Positions 9,014-17,933 of a stretch of 64,000 nt of DNA are shown piece by piece. This DNA comes from Microcaldota archaeon (lineage in GTDB: Archaea; Micrarchaeota; Micrarchaeia; Anstonellales; Anstonellaceae): contig JAOAKE010000002.1 in assembly GCA_026413805.1 (NCBI GenBank), positions 4,771 to 68,770 on the forward strand. Reading direction: 5' to 3'. Each line of letters begins with the position of its first letter. Positions within the stretch are counted from its first letter, which is position 1. The notes beneath the pieces are model-generated. The model searched no databases. It was not told the DNA's origin and saw only the letters and a list, made by a program, of their open reading frames with translations. The position numbers and the translations under genes were made by a program.

Positions 9014-10486
9014 TTACATTGGCAGGCTGTCCTCCATTATCTTCCCGTAGAATTCAGCTATTTTGACCTCGTTTTGAACCCTTCGTATTATTGCCTTGGC
9101 GGCAGGATGGTCGTAGTCTGACTCTCTCAGCGACTTTATCCTTTCTATGTCCCCACTTTCTTCAGCCTCCGATATTGCTGCAAGCAGCTTCTTGAGGGAC
9201 GGAGCGGCCTTGTGGTAGTTTTCAAATAGCCTGTCTGCAAGCCTTTCTGCAAGATAAATGGGTAATGCATCTTTTCTCGCGTCGTTAATGTGCTTTTGCT
9301 TGAATTCCTCGGAAAATTCCATCTTATGCGCGAGGGCGTGCGGCAAAATATTGCGGATGTCCTTTGTATCTACATGGTCTCTGCCAGCAAGCCACGCCAG
9401 GCCTTTTGCATAGAAAACAACGTCATGAGAGCGGACGCTGAAGTTGTCCTTTACAAGAATGCCAACGTAGTTTCGGTCATGGGCGTCAGTGCTTATCCCA
9501 TCCTCTGCCCTTTTCACCCCATATTTTTCAGACCAGTTTATTTCAGCCTCAAGGGCAGATATTATCAGCTGCGGGTCGTTTATTGCAATCTTCCCGTTAT
9601 TCCCTTCTTTTACATATGCAAGGGGGATGGCCTCGATTTCCCTAACAGCTTCTCTTCGCTCATCATCAGTCAGGGGCTCTACTGATTTTAGCAGGTTTGC
9701 CCTGTCGGAAATAAATCGCTTGAACTCCCCTACTGGGTCCTGCCTTGAATCATCAACCAATATCTGAAGCGCCTTTTCTGAAATTTGTGGATTGGAAAGG
9801 CGCATTGCAACAAGCTTCTCAGCGTTTTCGTAGCTCAAGCAGGCGATTGAGTTGTCCATTCCCGAGTATTTGGCTTCAAGCACAAGGGAGAAGCGGTCTT
9901 TCAGCTCCCTGGTCAGGGCAAGGGACCCATCTTCCCCAAAATTCGCAGTTGCATTAGTCGGCCTGTTTCCAATGTGTTTGCTATAGAATGAGTATTCAGC
10001 CACTCCATACTCTATCATCTTGTAAAAGAGCACTTGGTCTTCTTTTGGCAGCTGTGCTATTTCATCTATGTTCAGCACAGGCACTGCGATTGCGCCTCCC
10101 CACACTACCCTCTCCTTCCCATCTTTGTTCATGCTGCCAAAGTGCAGCCTTGCAAACATTGTCTCTGGCCGCTGGTGGGGATGCCCATTAATCATGGTCG
10201 CTTCAAAAATCTCTATCGGTATCCCGGTGTATAGCGAAGAAAAAACGAGCATCTCACGGGTTTTCCCAGTTCCCCTTCCGCCAACAGAGATTATCGCATC
10301 CCCCCTTAGGAAGCTCAGGGCTCTAAGAGAGGAGTTTAGCGGAAGCGGGATTTTTTCATCAATCTTGTCAGTCAGCGGCTCTGCGGGATGCAGGGCCATG
10401 CCATGCACTATCTTTCGGATTACCTTCTCCCTTACCTTGCTATTTTGTGTATTTTGTGTTTGCTGTGGCTTTTCGGCGCATTGCAT
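9014..10486 (-). CDS. MoxR-type AAA+ ATPase
   Basis: 490 residues. It shows Walker A GGRGTGKT (about 69-76), Walker B VLNIDE (about 137-142), a sensor-1 region with NATANF, and the LKDRF arginine-finger motif typical of the MoxR/RavA branch. Members are ATP-driven chaperones that remodel or activate protein complexes, usually with a VWA protein encoded next door, as here. The C-terminal region (about 300-490) is helical and includes the expected lid. The ATG at 10486 opens a frame with a polar N-terminus and no signal peptide, so it is cytosolic. Confidence 0.9.
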   Translation of the reverse strand: MQCAEKPQQTQNTQNSKVREKVIRKIVHGMALHPAEPLTDKIDEKIPLPLNSSLRALSFLRGDAIISVGGRGTGKTREMLVFSSLYTGIPIEIFEATMINGHPHQRPETMFARLHFGSMNKDGKERVVWGGAIAVPVLNIDEIAQLPKEDQVLFYKMIEYGVAEYSFYSKHIGNRPTNATANFGEDGSLALTRELKDRFSLVLEAKYSGMDNSIACLSYENAEKLVAMRLSNPQISEKALQILVDDSRQDPVGEFKRFISDRANLLKSVEPLTDDERREAVREIEAIPLAYVKEGNNGKIAINDPQLIISALEAEINWSEKYGVKRAEDGISTDAHDRNYVGILVKDNFSVRSHDVVFYAKGLAWLAGRDHVDTKDIRNILPHALAHKMEFSEEFKQKHINDARKDALPIYLAERLADRLFENYHKAAPSLKKLLAAISEAEESGDIERIKSLRESDYDHPAAKAIIRRVQNEVKIAEFYGKIMEDSLPM

Positions 10487-10545
10487 ACGACCTATCCCCC
10501 ACCTTAGTTTTCACTAAGCGCTAATCATCTTGCGCCCCTTGCAGC

Positions 10546-11229
10546 TTACTCTTTCTCTTGCCCTTTTCCTTCTGATGGCTGTTTTCCAAGGACTGCATTG
10601 ACAGCGTGCTTTACTTCAAGGACTGCCCACTTAACCGCGGCATTTCCAAAGGCAGCCACGCTTGCAAGTGATGCCCCTACTGCCAAGGGAGCTGCGGGCG
10701 AGCCCGAAACAATGGTCGCTACTGCTGCTGTGCCAGTGGCAACCACCGCGGCCCCGGACAGGGGCAGCACCTTCTTTTTCATAGAGCCTATGGCATTCCT
10801 GCTTTCATCGTTTAGTTTCCCCACAACAGCGGCGATGGGCGCAGCTTCAAATTTTTCTCCCAAGACGTCCTTTGCCATCCAAACCGCGTCTGATGCTTTC
10901 AGCAAATTATCTGTTTTTTTAAGCGGGCCCGAACCCCCTGCCCTGTTAACGACAAAATCGGCGCTTTCAATGAGTGCCAGTCCAAACTCCTTGCGCACCC
11001 TTTCAAACCTCTCCATTTCGTGGCGCATCATCTTGTTTTGCTCATGCCCTTGCGAGGCAGGGAGCCCACCCATCACCATAAGGGATACGTCCCTCTCTTT
11101 TTTGTATTTAGCCCATTTTATAGCCACGTCTTTTTCCATCTGTGCTGGAAGATTCAGGCTGGCTAAAAACCTCTTCATCTCCTTGTCCTTCATCATTGCT
11201 GGATTTGGCTTGGCATTTGCTAACCTCAT
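10546..11229 (-). CDS. Membrane-anchored protein, first gene of the MoxR-VWA operon
   Basis: 227 residues from ATG 11229, chosen because a strong GGGAGGT lies eight bases upstream; an in-frame ATG at 11265 lacks such a signal. The N-terminal 150 residues are charged and helical. A hydrophobic Ala/Val/Gly-rich segment follows (about residues 158-205), then a short charged tail. The family is not recognised. As first gene before the MoxR ATPase it may anchor that system to the membrane (inference). An overlapping plus-strand frame is its antisense shadow. Confidence 0.75.
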   Translation of the reverse strand: MRLANAKPNPAMMKDKEMKRFLASLNLPAQMEKDVAIKWAKYKKERDVSLMVMGGLPASQGHEQNKMMRHEMERFERVRKEFGLALIESADFVVNRAGGSGPLKKTDNLLKASDAVWMAKDVLGEKFEAAPIAAVVGKLNDESRNAIGSMKKKVLPLSGAAVVATGTAAVATIVSGSPAAPLAVGASLASVAAFGNAAVKWAVLEVKHAVNAVLGKQPSEGKGQEKE

Positions 11230-11265
11230 ATTATCTAACCTCCCTGGTGCCTTTTTTCTTTTCAT

Positions 11266-11397
11266 GCGGCTGTTTATTCCCGAGTAGAAATGCTTTTAAA
11301 ACAAACGCGAGTCGCAGCTATGCTTTGGCAGGTTGGGCACAATCTTTTATAAACTTTTTCTTGCTAATAACCCCCTACTGTCCCGATTAAGTTAGGT
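11266..11397. promoter_or_regulatory. Divergent promoter region between accessory operon and RNA polymerase operon
   Basis: On the plus strand, CTTTTATAAAC (11344-11354) is a good archaeal TATA box about 45-55 bases before the rpoH start. On the minus strand, TTTTAAAAGC (about 11293-11302) could serve the accessory operon. The gap separates two large oppositely oriented operons. Confidence 0.6.
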
Positions 11398-11628
11398 GTG
11401 GCTTTGCCCGAGCGTCAACCCCCATCACATGAATTGATACCTCAGCATAGGCTATTGAAAAAAGAAGAAGCCGAGAAAGTTTTGGCAGAGTTTAAAGTTT
11501 CAGCCCTGCAGATTCCAAAAATAAAGGCAAAAGACGCGGCTCTTATAGGCACCGGGGCAAAGGCGGGGCAGATAGTTGAGATTACAAGAAGCGATGGCTC
11601 GCGAAACTACAGGCTAGTAGTTGATTAG
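11398..11628 (+). CDS. rpoH: DNA-directed RNA polymerase subunit H (Rpb5 C-terminal homologue)
   Basis: 76 residues matching the assembly domain of eukaryotic Rpb5, the only part archaea keep: HELIPQHRLLKKEEAEKVL, then PKIKAKDAALIGTGAKAG and a terminal YRLVVD. It sits on the jaw of RNA polymerase and contacts downstream DNA. The GTG at 11398 is listed; TTG at 11404 is equally likely because AGGTG (11394-11398) would be correctly spaced for it. It is the first gene of the polymerase operon, with a TATA box about 50 bases upstream. Confidence 0.9.
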   Translation: MALPERQPPSHELIPQHRLLKKEEAEKVLAEFKVSALQIPKIKAKDAALIGTGAKAGQIVEITRSDGSRNYRLVVD

Positions 11629-11657
11629 CCCAGCCCTTGCAAGGAAGTGATGTTTCA

Positions 11658-13130
11658 ATGCGCGGAGAGCTCCTCACAGCATATTTCAAGGAAAACAGCC
11701 TGGTAAAGCAGCACCTCGACTCTTACAACAAGTTCGTAGAACACGGCTTGCAAAGCATAGTAAATAGGGTGGGCGTGATCCAGCCATCGGTTGAGGGCTT
11801 TGAGCTGCGATTCGGGCAGATACGGCTTGAAAAGCCAAAGATAATAGAGGCTGACGGCTCGCAGCGGCCGATTTACCCCTCTGAGGCAAGGCTTCGCAAC
11901 CTCACTTATGCTGCCCCTATTTTTCTTGAAATAATCCCTGTTTTTAACGGAGTTGAAAAGACAATCTTTTCAGAAGTCTTCATAGGCGAGCTTCCAGTAA
12001 TGGTCAAGTCCAAGCTGTGCTACCTTGACAACATGAGCGAAGAGGAGCTAATTGAGGCAGGCGAAGACCCCGCAGACCCTGGCGGCTATTTTATAATAAA
12101 TGGCTCTGAGCGAGTCCTAACTTCAATAGAAGACCTTGCCCCAAACAGGATAATGTGCACGCGCGAAAAAGAAAACATGCTCGTCACTGCCAAGGTATTC
12201 TCCACACGCTTTGGGTTTCGCGCGAGGTGCGTTGTGGAGCGAACCAATGAAGGCTTCATGAGGGTGGTTTTCCCGGCTTCTCCAAAGGACCTGCCCCTGA
12301 CAACAACCCTCCGCGCCTTGGGGCTTGAAAAGAAAGAGCAAATCCTCTCTGCCTTTTCACAAGAGAAGCACATACGAAATGACATTTTGCTCAATCTTGA
12401 GCTGGACACCACCAACAACAAGGAAAGCGCAATGGAATTCCTGGGCAAAAAGGCCGCCCCTGGCCAGGCGCAGGATTACCGCGAAAAGCGGGCTGAAATT
12501 CTTCTTGACACCTACCTTCTTCCACACATAGGCACCACCCCTGAGGACAGGCTCAAAAAGGCGCATTACCTTTGCAAAATGGCAGAGCACGCAATAAGGG
12601 TGGCACACAGGGAGATACCCCAAGATGACAAGGACCACTATGCAAACAAGAGAATCAAGCTGGCAGGGGACTTAATGGAAGACCTTTTCCGCTATGCCTT
12701 CCAGTTTTTGGTGAAAGACGTTGCATACCAAGCAGGGAGGGCAGATGCCCGCGGAAGGCACTTGGCAGTGCAGACTCTTGTCCGCCCAGACGCGCTTTCC
12801 GACAGGATACGCTACTCAATGGCAACAGGAAACTGGATAGCCGGGCAGACAGGCGTTTCGCAGCTTCTTGACCGAACCAGCTTCCTTTCTTCTACCTCGC
12901 ATCTTCGCCGCATCATTTCTCCCCTTTCAAGAAAGCACCCGCACTTCAAGGCACGCGACCTGCATGGCACTCACTGGGGGAAGCTCTGCCCAAATGAGTC
13001 GCCCGAAGGGCCATCGTGCGCCCTTGTAAAGAACATGTCGCTGCTTTGCGAGATTTCCATTGGCGAAGACGAACGCACCATAGAAGAGATGGTCAACAAG
13101 CTTGGGGTAAAGATGAGCCCAATAAGGTAA
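11658..13130 (+). CDS. rpoB2: RNA polymerase subunit B'' (N-terminal half of the second-largest subunit)
   Basis: 490 residues from ATG 11658, chosen for the GGAAGTGAT element six bases upstream; a TTG at 11637 would extend it. The sequence shows the protrusion and lobe region (GGYFIINGSERVLTSIEDLAPN) and ends with the conserved GLxCPNESPEG-type segment (HWGKLCPNESPEGPSCALVKN). With B' it forms the equivalent of eukaryotic Rpb2. The split at this point is the one known from many Euryarchaeota. B' starts five bases downstream with its own ribosome signal, so this is a true gene split and not a frameshift. Confidence 0.96.
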   Translation: MRGELLTAYFKENSLVKQHLDSYNKFVEHGLQSIVNRVGVIQPSVEGFELRFGQIRLEKPKIIEADGSQRPIYPSEARLRNLTYAAPIFLEIIPVFNGVEKTIFSEVFIGELPVMVKSKLCYLDNMSEEELIEAGEDPADPGGYFIINGSERVLTSIEDLAPNRIMCTREKENMLVTAKVFSTRFGFRARCVVERTNEGFMRVVFPASPKDLPLTTTLRALGLEKKEQILSAFSQEKHIRNDILLNLELDTTNNKESAMEFLGKKAAPGQAQDYREKRAEILLDTYLLPHIGTTPEDRLKKAHYLCKMAEHAIRVAHREIPQDDKDHYANKRIKLAGDLMEDLFRYAFQFLVKDVAYQAGRADARGRHLAVQTLVRPDALSDRIRYSMATGNWIAGQTGVSQLLDRTSFLSSTSHLRRIISPLSRKHPHFKARDLHGTHWGKLCPNESPEGPSCALVKNMSLLCEISIGEDERTIEEMVNKLGVKMSPIR

Positions 13131-13135
13131 TTCTT

Positions 13136-15010
13136 ATGCGCCGCAAAATAAAGAGAAAGAAAAAGAAGAAAATTTCACATCTTGGCGAGGCCATTTCATT
13201 TGCCCACACCAGTGTCTATGTCAATGGCAGGCTGGTTGGCTACCATGAAAATGGCGAAGTCCTTCTCGCCGAGCTTAAAAACAGGCGCAGGCAAGGGGCA
13301 ATCTCGCAGCAAGTTAATTTCCACTACAGAAAAAGCACAGATGAGCTTTTCATCAACACAGACTCAGGCAGGGCAAGGCGCCCCTACATAGTAGTAGAAA
13401 ATGGGCAGTCTCGCCTCACCCCTGCCCTCCTTGAGCAGCTCAAAAGAGGCGAAATATCCTGGAGCAGCCTAATCAAGCTCGGGGTAATTGAGTACCTGGA
13501 CGCAGAAGAGGAGGAGGGAGCCTATGTCGCACTTCGCGAGGAAGACCTCACGCCAGAGCACACCCACCTTGAGCTTGACCCCGTCTCAATCTTCGGAGTC
13601 ACTGTATCCATCCTTCCTTACCCAGAATACAACTCTTCTCCGAGGATTACCATGGCATGCGCCATGGCAAAGCAATCGCTTGGCACCTACCTTGTAAATT
13701 TCAACATGCGCAACGACTCGCGCGCCCACATACTTTACTACCCCCAGCAGCCCCTTGTCCAGACACAGCCCTATCGCCTGCTTGGCTTTGCAGAGAGGGC
13801 AGCAGGCCAAAACTTTGTGGTGGCAATTACCTCTTCTTACGGATACAATATCGGCGATGCAGTAGTAATGAACAAAAATGCAATTGACCGAGGGCTTGGC
13901 AGGAGCGTTTTTTACAAGTCTTATGAAACAGAGGAGAGGCGCTATCCAGGCGGGCAGCGGGACACATTTGAAATACCGCCTCCAACTACTACCGGCTACC
14001 GAGAAGAAAGAGTATACCGCTTTTTGGGGGAAGATGGCATAATCTCCCCAGAATGCGAGGTGCAGGGCAAGGATGTGCTTGTTGGAAAGACCTCTCCGCC
14101 TCGCTTCTTGGAGGAAATAACAGTGTTCGGGGTTATTGAGGAAAAGAAGCGCGAGTCTTCCCTGGTATTAAAGTCAGGGGAAGAGGGCGTGGTAGATTCG
14201 GTAATGCTTACTGACTCTCTTGCAGGCACCAAGCTGGTAAAAGTGCGCGTGCGCTCAATAAAGATACCTGAAGTTGGCGACAAGTTCGCATCTCGGCACG
14301 GCCAAAAAGGAGTCATCGGGCTGCTTCGCCCGCAGGAGGACATGCCATTTACTGCAGACGGCATAGTGCCTGACTTAATAATTAACCCACATGCAATTCC
14401 CTCCCGTATGACAATTGGGCACCTTCTTGAAATGCTGGGCGGCAAGGCAGCCTGCTTTAAGGGCAATTTTGTAGACGCCACGTCCTTCACAGGAGACAGG
14501 GAAGAAGAAATCCGCAAGATAATGAAGGAGTATGGGCTGGACGAATATGGCGAAGAGGTGCTCTATGATGGCATCACAGGAAAGCCCTGCAAGGCAAAAA
14601 TCTTCATAGGAGTGATATATTACCAAAAGCTTCACCATCTTGTTTCAAACAAGATGCACGTGCGCTCGCGAGGGCCGGTCCAGCTGCTCACCCACCAGCC
14701 AACCGAAGGGCGCTCGCGGGAGGGCGGCTTGAGGTTCGGGGAAATGGAGCGCGACTGCCTCATCGGTTATGGCGCCTCCATGCTGCTCAAAGAGAGGCTG
14801 CTTGACGAGTCTGACAAAACTACCCTGCTAGTCTGTGAAAAATGCGGCTCAATCGGGTACCATGATTTTGTCAAGAATCGCGACCGCTGCCCCCTCTGTG
14901 ACGATTCAAGGCTGGAGCCAATAGAAATGAGCTATGCCTTCAAGCTCCTGCTTGACGAGATAGAGTCGCTTGGGATTTTCCCGCGGCTCATATTGAGGGA
15001 TAAAGCATAG
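13136..15010 (+). CDS. rpoB1: RNA polymerase subunit B' (C-terminal half of the second-largest subunit)
   Basis: 624 residues from ATG 13136 (AAGGTAATT upstream). It starts with a very basic tail (MRRKIKRKKKKK), then carries the hybrid-binding region with GDKFASRHGQKGVIG, the anchor segment and HQPTEGRSREGGLRFGEMERD. A C-terminal zinc site (CEKCG...CPLC) follows. These are hallmark Rpb2 motifs. It completes the catalytic core with B'', A' and A''. The gene ends 20 bases before the A' start. Confidence 0.96.
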   Translation: MRRKIKRKKKKKISHLGEAISFAHTSVYVNGRLVGYHENGEVLLAELKNRRRQGAISQQVNFHYRKSTDELFINTDSGRARRPYIVVENGQSRLTPALLEQLKRGEISWSSLIKLGVIEYLDAEEEEGAYVALREEDLTPEHTHLELDPVSIFGVTVSILPYPEYNSSPRITMACAMAKQSLGTYLVNFNMRNDSRAHILYYPQQPLVQTQPYRLLGFAERAAGQNFVVAITSSYGYNIGDAVVMNKNAIDRGLGRSVFYKSYETEERRYPGGQRDTFEIPPPTTTGYREERVYRFLGEDGIISPECEVQGKDVLVGKTSPPRFLEEITVFGVIEEKKRESSLVLKSGEEGVVDSVMLTDSLAGTKLVKVRVRSIKIPEVGDKFASRHGQKGVIGLLRPQEDMPFTADGIVPDLIINPHAIPSRMTIGHLLEMLGGKAACFKGNFVDATSFTGDREEEIRKIMKEYGLDEYGEEVLYDGITGKPCKAKIFIGVIYYQKLHHLVSNKMHVRSRGPVQLLTHQPTEGRSREGGLRFGEMERDCLIGYGASMLLKERLLDESDKTTLLVCEKCGSIGYHDFVKNRDRCPLCDDSRLEPIEMSYAFKLLLDEIESLGIFPRLILRDKA

Positions 15011-15030
15011 TTTGCGCTGATGGTGTGCAT

Positions 15031-17580
15031 ATGATTGTAACAAAGATGATTGACCGAATAAAATTCTCCCTCTTCTCGCCAGAGATGATACGCAAAATGT
15101 CCAGCGCAAAAATCACGGTGCCAGACACCTACAACGACGACTCCTACCCAATTGACGGAGGGCTGATGGACCTTCGCATGGGAGTAATTGACCCAGGGCT
15201 CAAATGCAAAGTCTGTGGCGGGACCATTCGCAGCTGCCCAGGCCACTACGGGCATATTGAGTTGGTCCGCCCAGTAATCCACCCTGAATTTGCAAAGACC
15301 ATCCTTTTCATACTAAAATCTACCTGCCATTCCTGCAAGCGGGTTTTGATACACCAAGAAGAAGCAGAGGAACTTGCGCAAAAGATTGAAAGAGACATAG
15401 AGGACGAGATGAAGAGCAAGACAAAGAAGAGGTCGCACTGCCCGCACTGCAAGACGAAAATACCGGAGATAAAGCTCCTGCGCCCGACTTCCTTCTTCAA
15501 AGACAACCAATCCATGCTCCCAACTGAAATACGCGACTGGCTTGCAGCCATTTCAGACAGGGACTTGCGCGTGCTTGGGATTGACCCGCAATACGCGCGG
15601 CCTGAGTGGATGGTCCTTACCGCCCTGATAGTCCCTTCAGTCTCAGTCCGCCCTTCAATAACCCTTGAAACAGGCGACCGCTCAGAAGACGACCTAACGC
15701 ACAAGCTAGTGGACATAATGAGGATAAACCAGCGGCTTGAGGCAAACATAAATGCCGGGGCTCCGCAGCTTATAATTGAAGACTTATGGGAGCTTGTCCA
15801 GTACCACGTTACAACCTACTTCAACAACGAGACCTCCAACATCCCCCCTGCCCGCCACCGCTCAGGCAGGCCGCTCAAGACGCTGAGCCAGAGGCTAAAA
15901 GGAAAGGAGGGAAGGTTCAGGTACAACCTCTCAGGCAAAAGGGTCAATTTCTCGGCAAGGACAGTAATTTCTCCTGACCCCAATATCTCAATTTCAGAAG
16001 TCGGGGTTCCACAGCAAGTGGCAGAAGAAATGACAGTCCCAATCAGGGTGACCAGCTGGAACATAGAAGACTGCAAAAAGTTCATTTTGTCTGACAACTA
16101 CCCGCGCGCCGAGTATGTCATAAGGCCAGATGGCAAAAGAATCCGAGTCACCCCCTCTGCGCGCGAGGAGATACTTGCCACCTTTGGCGCAGGCTATGTT
16201 GTGGAGCGCCAGCTCATGGACGGCGACATTGTTCTTTTCAACAGGCAGCCGTCATTGCACAGGATATCTATAATGTGCCACACTGTAAAGGTGCTGCCTG
16301 GAAAGACCTTTAGGCTCAACCCAGTGGTTTGCCCACCATACAACGCCGACTTTGACGGCGACGAAATGAACCTGCACGTGATACAAAATGAGGAGGCAAG
16401 GGTAGAAGCAGAGATACTCATGAAAGTGCACCACCAGATAATTTCGCCTCGGCATGGGCATGCCATAATCAAGCCGCAGGAAGACTATGTTTCAGGGGCA
16501 TACTTTTTCACCAAGCAGACAACTGAATTTACAAAGAGCGAGGCATGCCAGCTTCTTGCTATGGCAGGGATTTCACGCCTGCCCAAGCCTGACCGAGGCG
16601 ACAAATACTCCGGCAAGCTCATTTTTTCCATGCTCCTTCCAAAAGAGCTTAACATAAAGGTAAAAAGCAAGATGCAAAAGTCAAAGGACCCAGCCGAAGA
16701 CCCAGATTCACTGATAGTCATCAAAAATGGGATACTTGTCTCAGGCGCCCTTGAAAGCCGCTCTTATGAAAACGAAATACTTGAGCAGATATTCCACACA
16801 AGAGGGCCAGATGAGGCCAGGCGCTTCATAGATACCTCTACCCACATGCTTCTTGAGGTCATTTCACAGCACGGGCTTTCAGTCTCCCTCAAAAACTACT
16901 CAATTGACCTAGAAAGCGCAAAGAAGCTTGCCGAGCTGCAGGATGACATGAAAAGAGAGATCGAGGCAGCCATCGTGCAATACAAAAACAAGACACTTGA
17001 GCGCTCGCCTGGCCTGTCGCTGCGCGAGTCGCTTGAGGAAAGGATAATGCAAATAACTTCCCGTGCAAGGGAGGCAGCGGGGGTGCTTGTGGAAAAATCC
17101 CTTGGCTTTGATAATACTGCTATCATTATGGCAAAGATAGGGGCGCGAGGCTCCCTTCTCAATGCAATCCAGATGGCTGCCATGCTTGGCCAGCAAGCAG
17201 TGCGAAGCAAGAGGCTAACGCGCGGATACCGGGGGCGCACCCTCATACACTTTAAGAAAAACGACCTTGGGGCTGCCTCGCGGGGCTTTATCTTCGGTTC
17301 ATTCAAGACAGGGCTCTCCCCTACAGAATTTTTCCACCACTCAATGGGCGGCCGCGAATCACTTGTCAATACTGCCATCAGGACTGCCCGCTCAGGCTAC
17401 ATGCAGCGCAGGTTGATAAACGCATTGCAGGACATGGTGGTTGCACAGGACTTGTCGGTGCGCGACTCGCGAGGCGTAATAGTCCAGTTCAAATATGGCG
17501 GTGACGGGTATGACCCGATAAAAGCAAATGTCAAGACCGAGGCTCCAGAAGAAATCAGAAGGGAGGAGCACGAGGCATAA
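15031..17580 (+). CDS. rpoA1: RNA polymerase subunit A' (N-terminal part of the largest subunit)
   Basis: 849 residues from ATG 15031 (GGTG five bases upstream; a GTG at 15025 is possible). The clamp zinc site CxxC...CPGHYGH is near the N-terminus, and a second Cys-rich patch (CPHCKTK) follows. The catalytic NADFDGDEM at about 438-446 holds the three Mg2+-binding Asp residues. The protein ends at the usual archaeal A'/A'' split (QFKYGGDGYDP) with a short acidic tail. It forms most of the active centre. Confidence 0.97.
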   Translation: MIVTKMIDRIKFSLFSPEMIRKMSSAKITVPDTYNDDSYPIDGGLMDLRMGVIDPGLKCKVCGGTIRSCPGHYGHIELVRPVIHPEFAKTILFILKSTCHSCKRVLIHQEEAEELAQKIERDIEDEMKSKTKKRSHCPHCKTKIPEIKLLRPTSFFKDNQSMLPTEIRDWLAAISDRDLRVLGIDPQYARPEWMVLTALIVPSVSVRPSITLETGDRSEDDLTHKLVDIMRINQRLEANINAGAPQLIIEDLWELVQYHVTTYFNNETSNIPPARHRSGRPLKTLSQRLKGKEGRFRYNLSGKRVNFSARTVISPDPNISISEVGVPQQVAEEMTVPIRVTSWNIEDCKKFILSDNYPRAEYVIRPDGKRIRVTPSAREEILATFGAGYVVERQLMDGDIVLFNRQPSLHRISIMCHTVKVLPGKTFRLNPVVCPPYNADFDGDEMNLHVIQNEEARVEAEILMKVHHQIISPRHGHAIIKPQEDYVSGAYFFTKQTTEFTKSEACQLLAMAGISRLPKPDRGDKYSGKLIFSMLLPKELNIKVKSKMQKSKDPAEDPDSLIVIKNGILVSGALESRSYENEILEQIFHTRGPDEARRFIDTSTHMLLEVISQHGLSVSLKNYSIDLESAKKLAELQDDMKREIEAAIVQYKNKTLERSPGLSLRESLEERIMQITSRAREAAGVLVEKSLGFDNTAIIMAKIGARGSLLNAIQMAAMLGQQAVRSKRLTRGYRGRTLIHFKKNDLGAASRGFIFGSFKTGLSPTEFFHHSMGGRESLVNTAIRTARSGYMQRRLINALQDMVVAQDLSVRDSRGVIVQFKYGGDGYDPIKANVKTEAPEEIRREEHEA

Positions 17581-17592
17581 GGAGGTTATGGC

Positions 17593-17925
17593 ATGTTTAA
17601 GAAGGAGAAAAAACCGATTGGCCTAGATGTCATCTATGCCAGGCAAATAAGGGAAGCTATGAAGAGGCATGAAAAGGAAATGAAGAGTAAAGAGGGCTCT
17701 TTTGGAAAAAAGGTTGTTACCACCGTTCTGTTGTCGGCGATTGGGGCTGGAATCGCCTATGTTGCCATGAGAAAGAAAAAGGAAGAGCCGCCGCAGATAC
17801 CCGCAGGCACTCCGAAGCAGGTTGATGTGGCAAAAAGGCAGGGCGAGCTTCCTCCAGAAGTGCTCAAGCAAGTTGAAGCAAACCCCAAAATAAACCCGTT
17901 TTCCTTAAAAGAGCGTGAAAAGTGA
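17593..17925 (+). CDS. Small single-pass membrane protein inserted between rpoA1 and rpoA2
   Basis: 110 residues with a very strong AAGGAGGT start signal. A basic N-terminus (about 1-38) is followed by one hydrophobic segment (VVTTVLLSAIGAGIAYVAM, about 41-59) and a Lys/Pro-rich tail. Its stop overlaps the region just before the rpoA2 start, so it is translationally linked to A''. I do not know a family member in this place; archaeal rpoA1 and rpoA2 are usually adjacent. The tail segment LPPEVLKQVE loosely resembles the usual N-terminus of A'' (LPESVxEELKE), but this is weak and may be chance. Confidence 0.75.
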   Translation: MFKKEKKPIGLDVIYARQIREAMKRHEKEMKSKEGSFGKKVVTTVLLSAIGAGIAYVAMRKKKEEPPQIPAGTPKQVDVAKRQGELPPEVLKQVEANPKINPFSLKEREK

Positions 17926-17933
17926 GGGTGGGC

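Noticed and set aside
10598..11287. A 229-codon plus-strand frame opposite the first gene of the MoxR operon
   Set aside because: It is antisense to a better frame that has a strong GGGAGGT start signal, natural charge pattern and operon context; the plus frame has shadow-like Ser/Ala/Thr composition.
13100..13140. Frameshift splitting RNA polymerase B
   Set aside because: The split falls at the known archaeal B''/B' boundary and both halves have proper starts, stops and ribosome signals.
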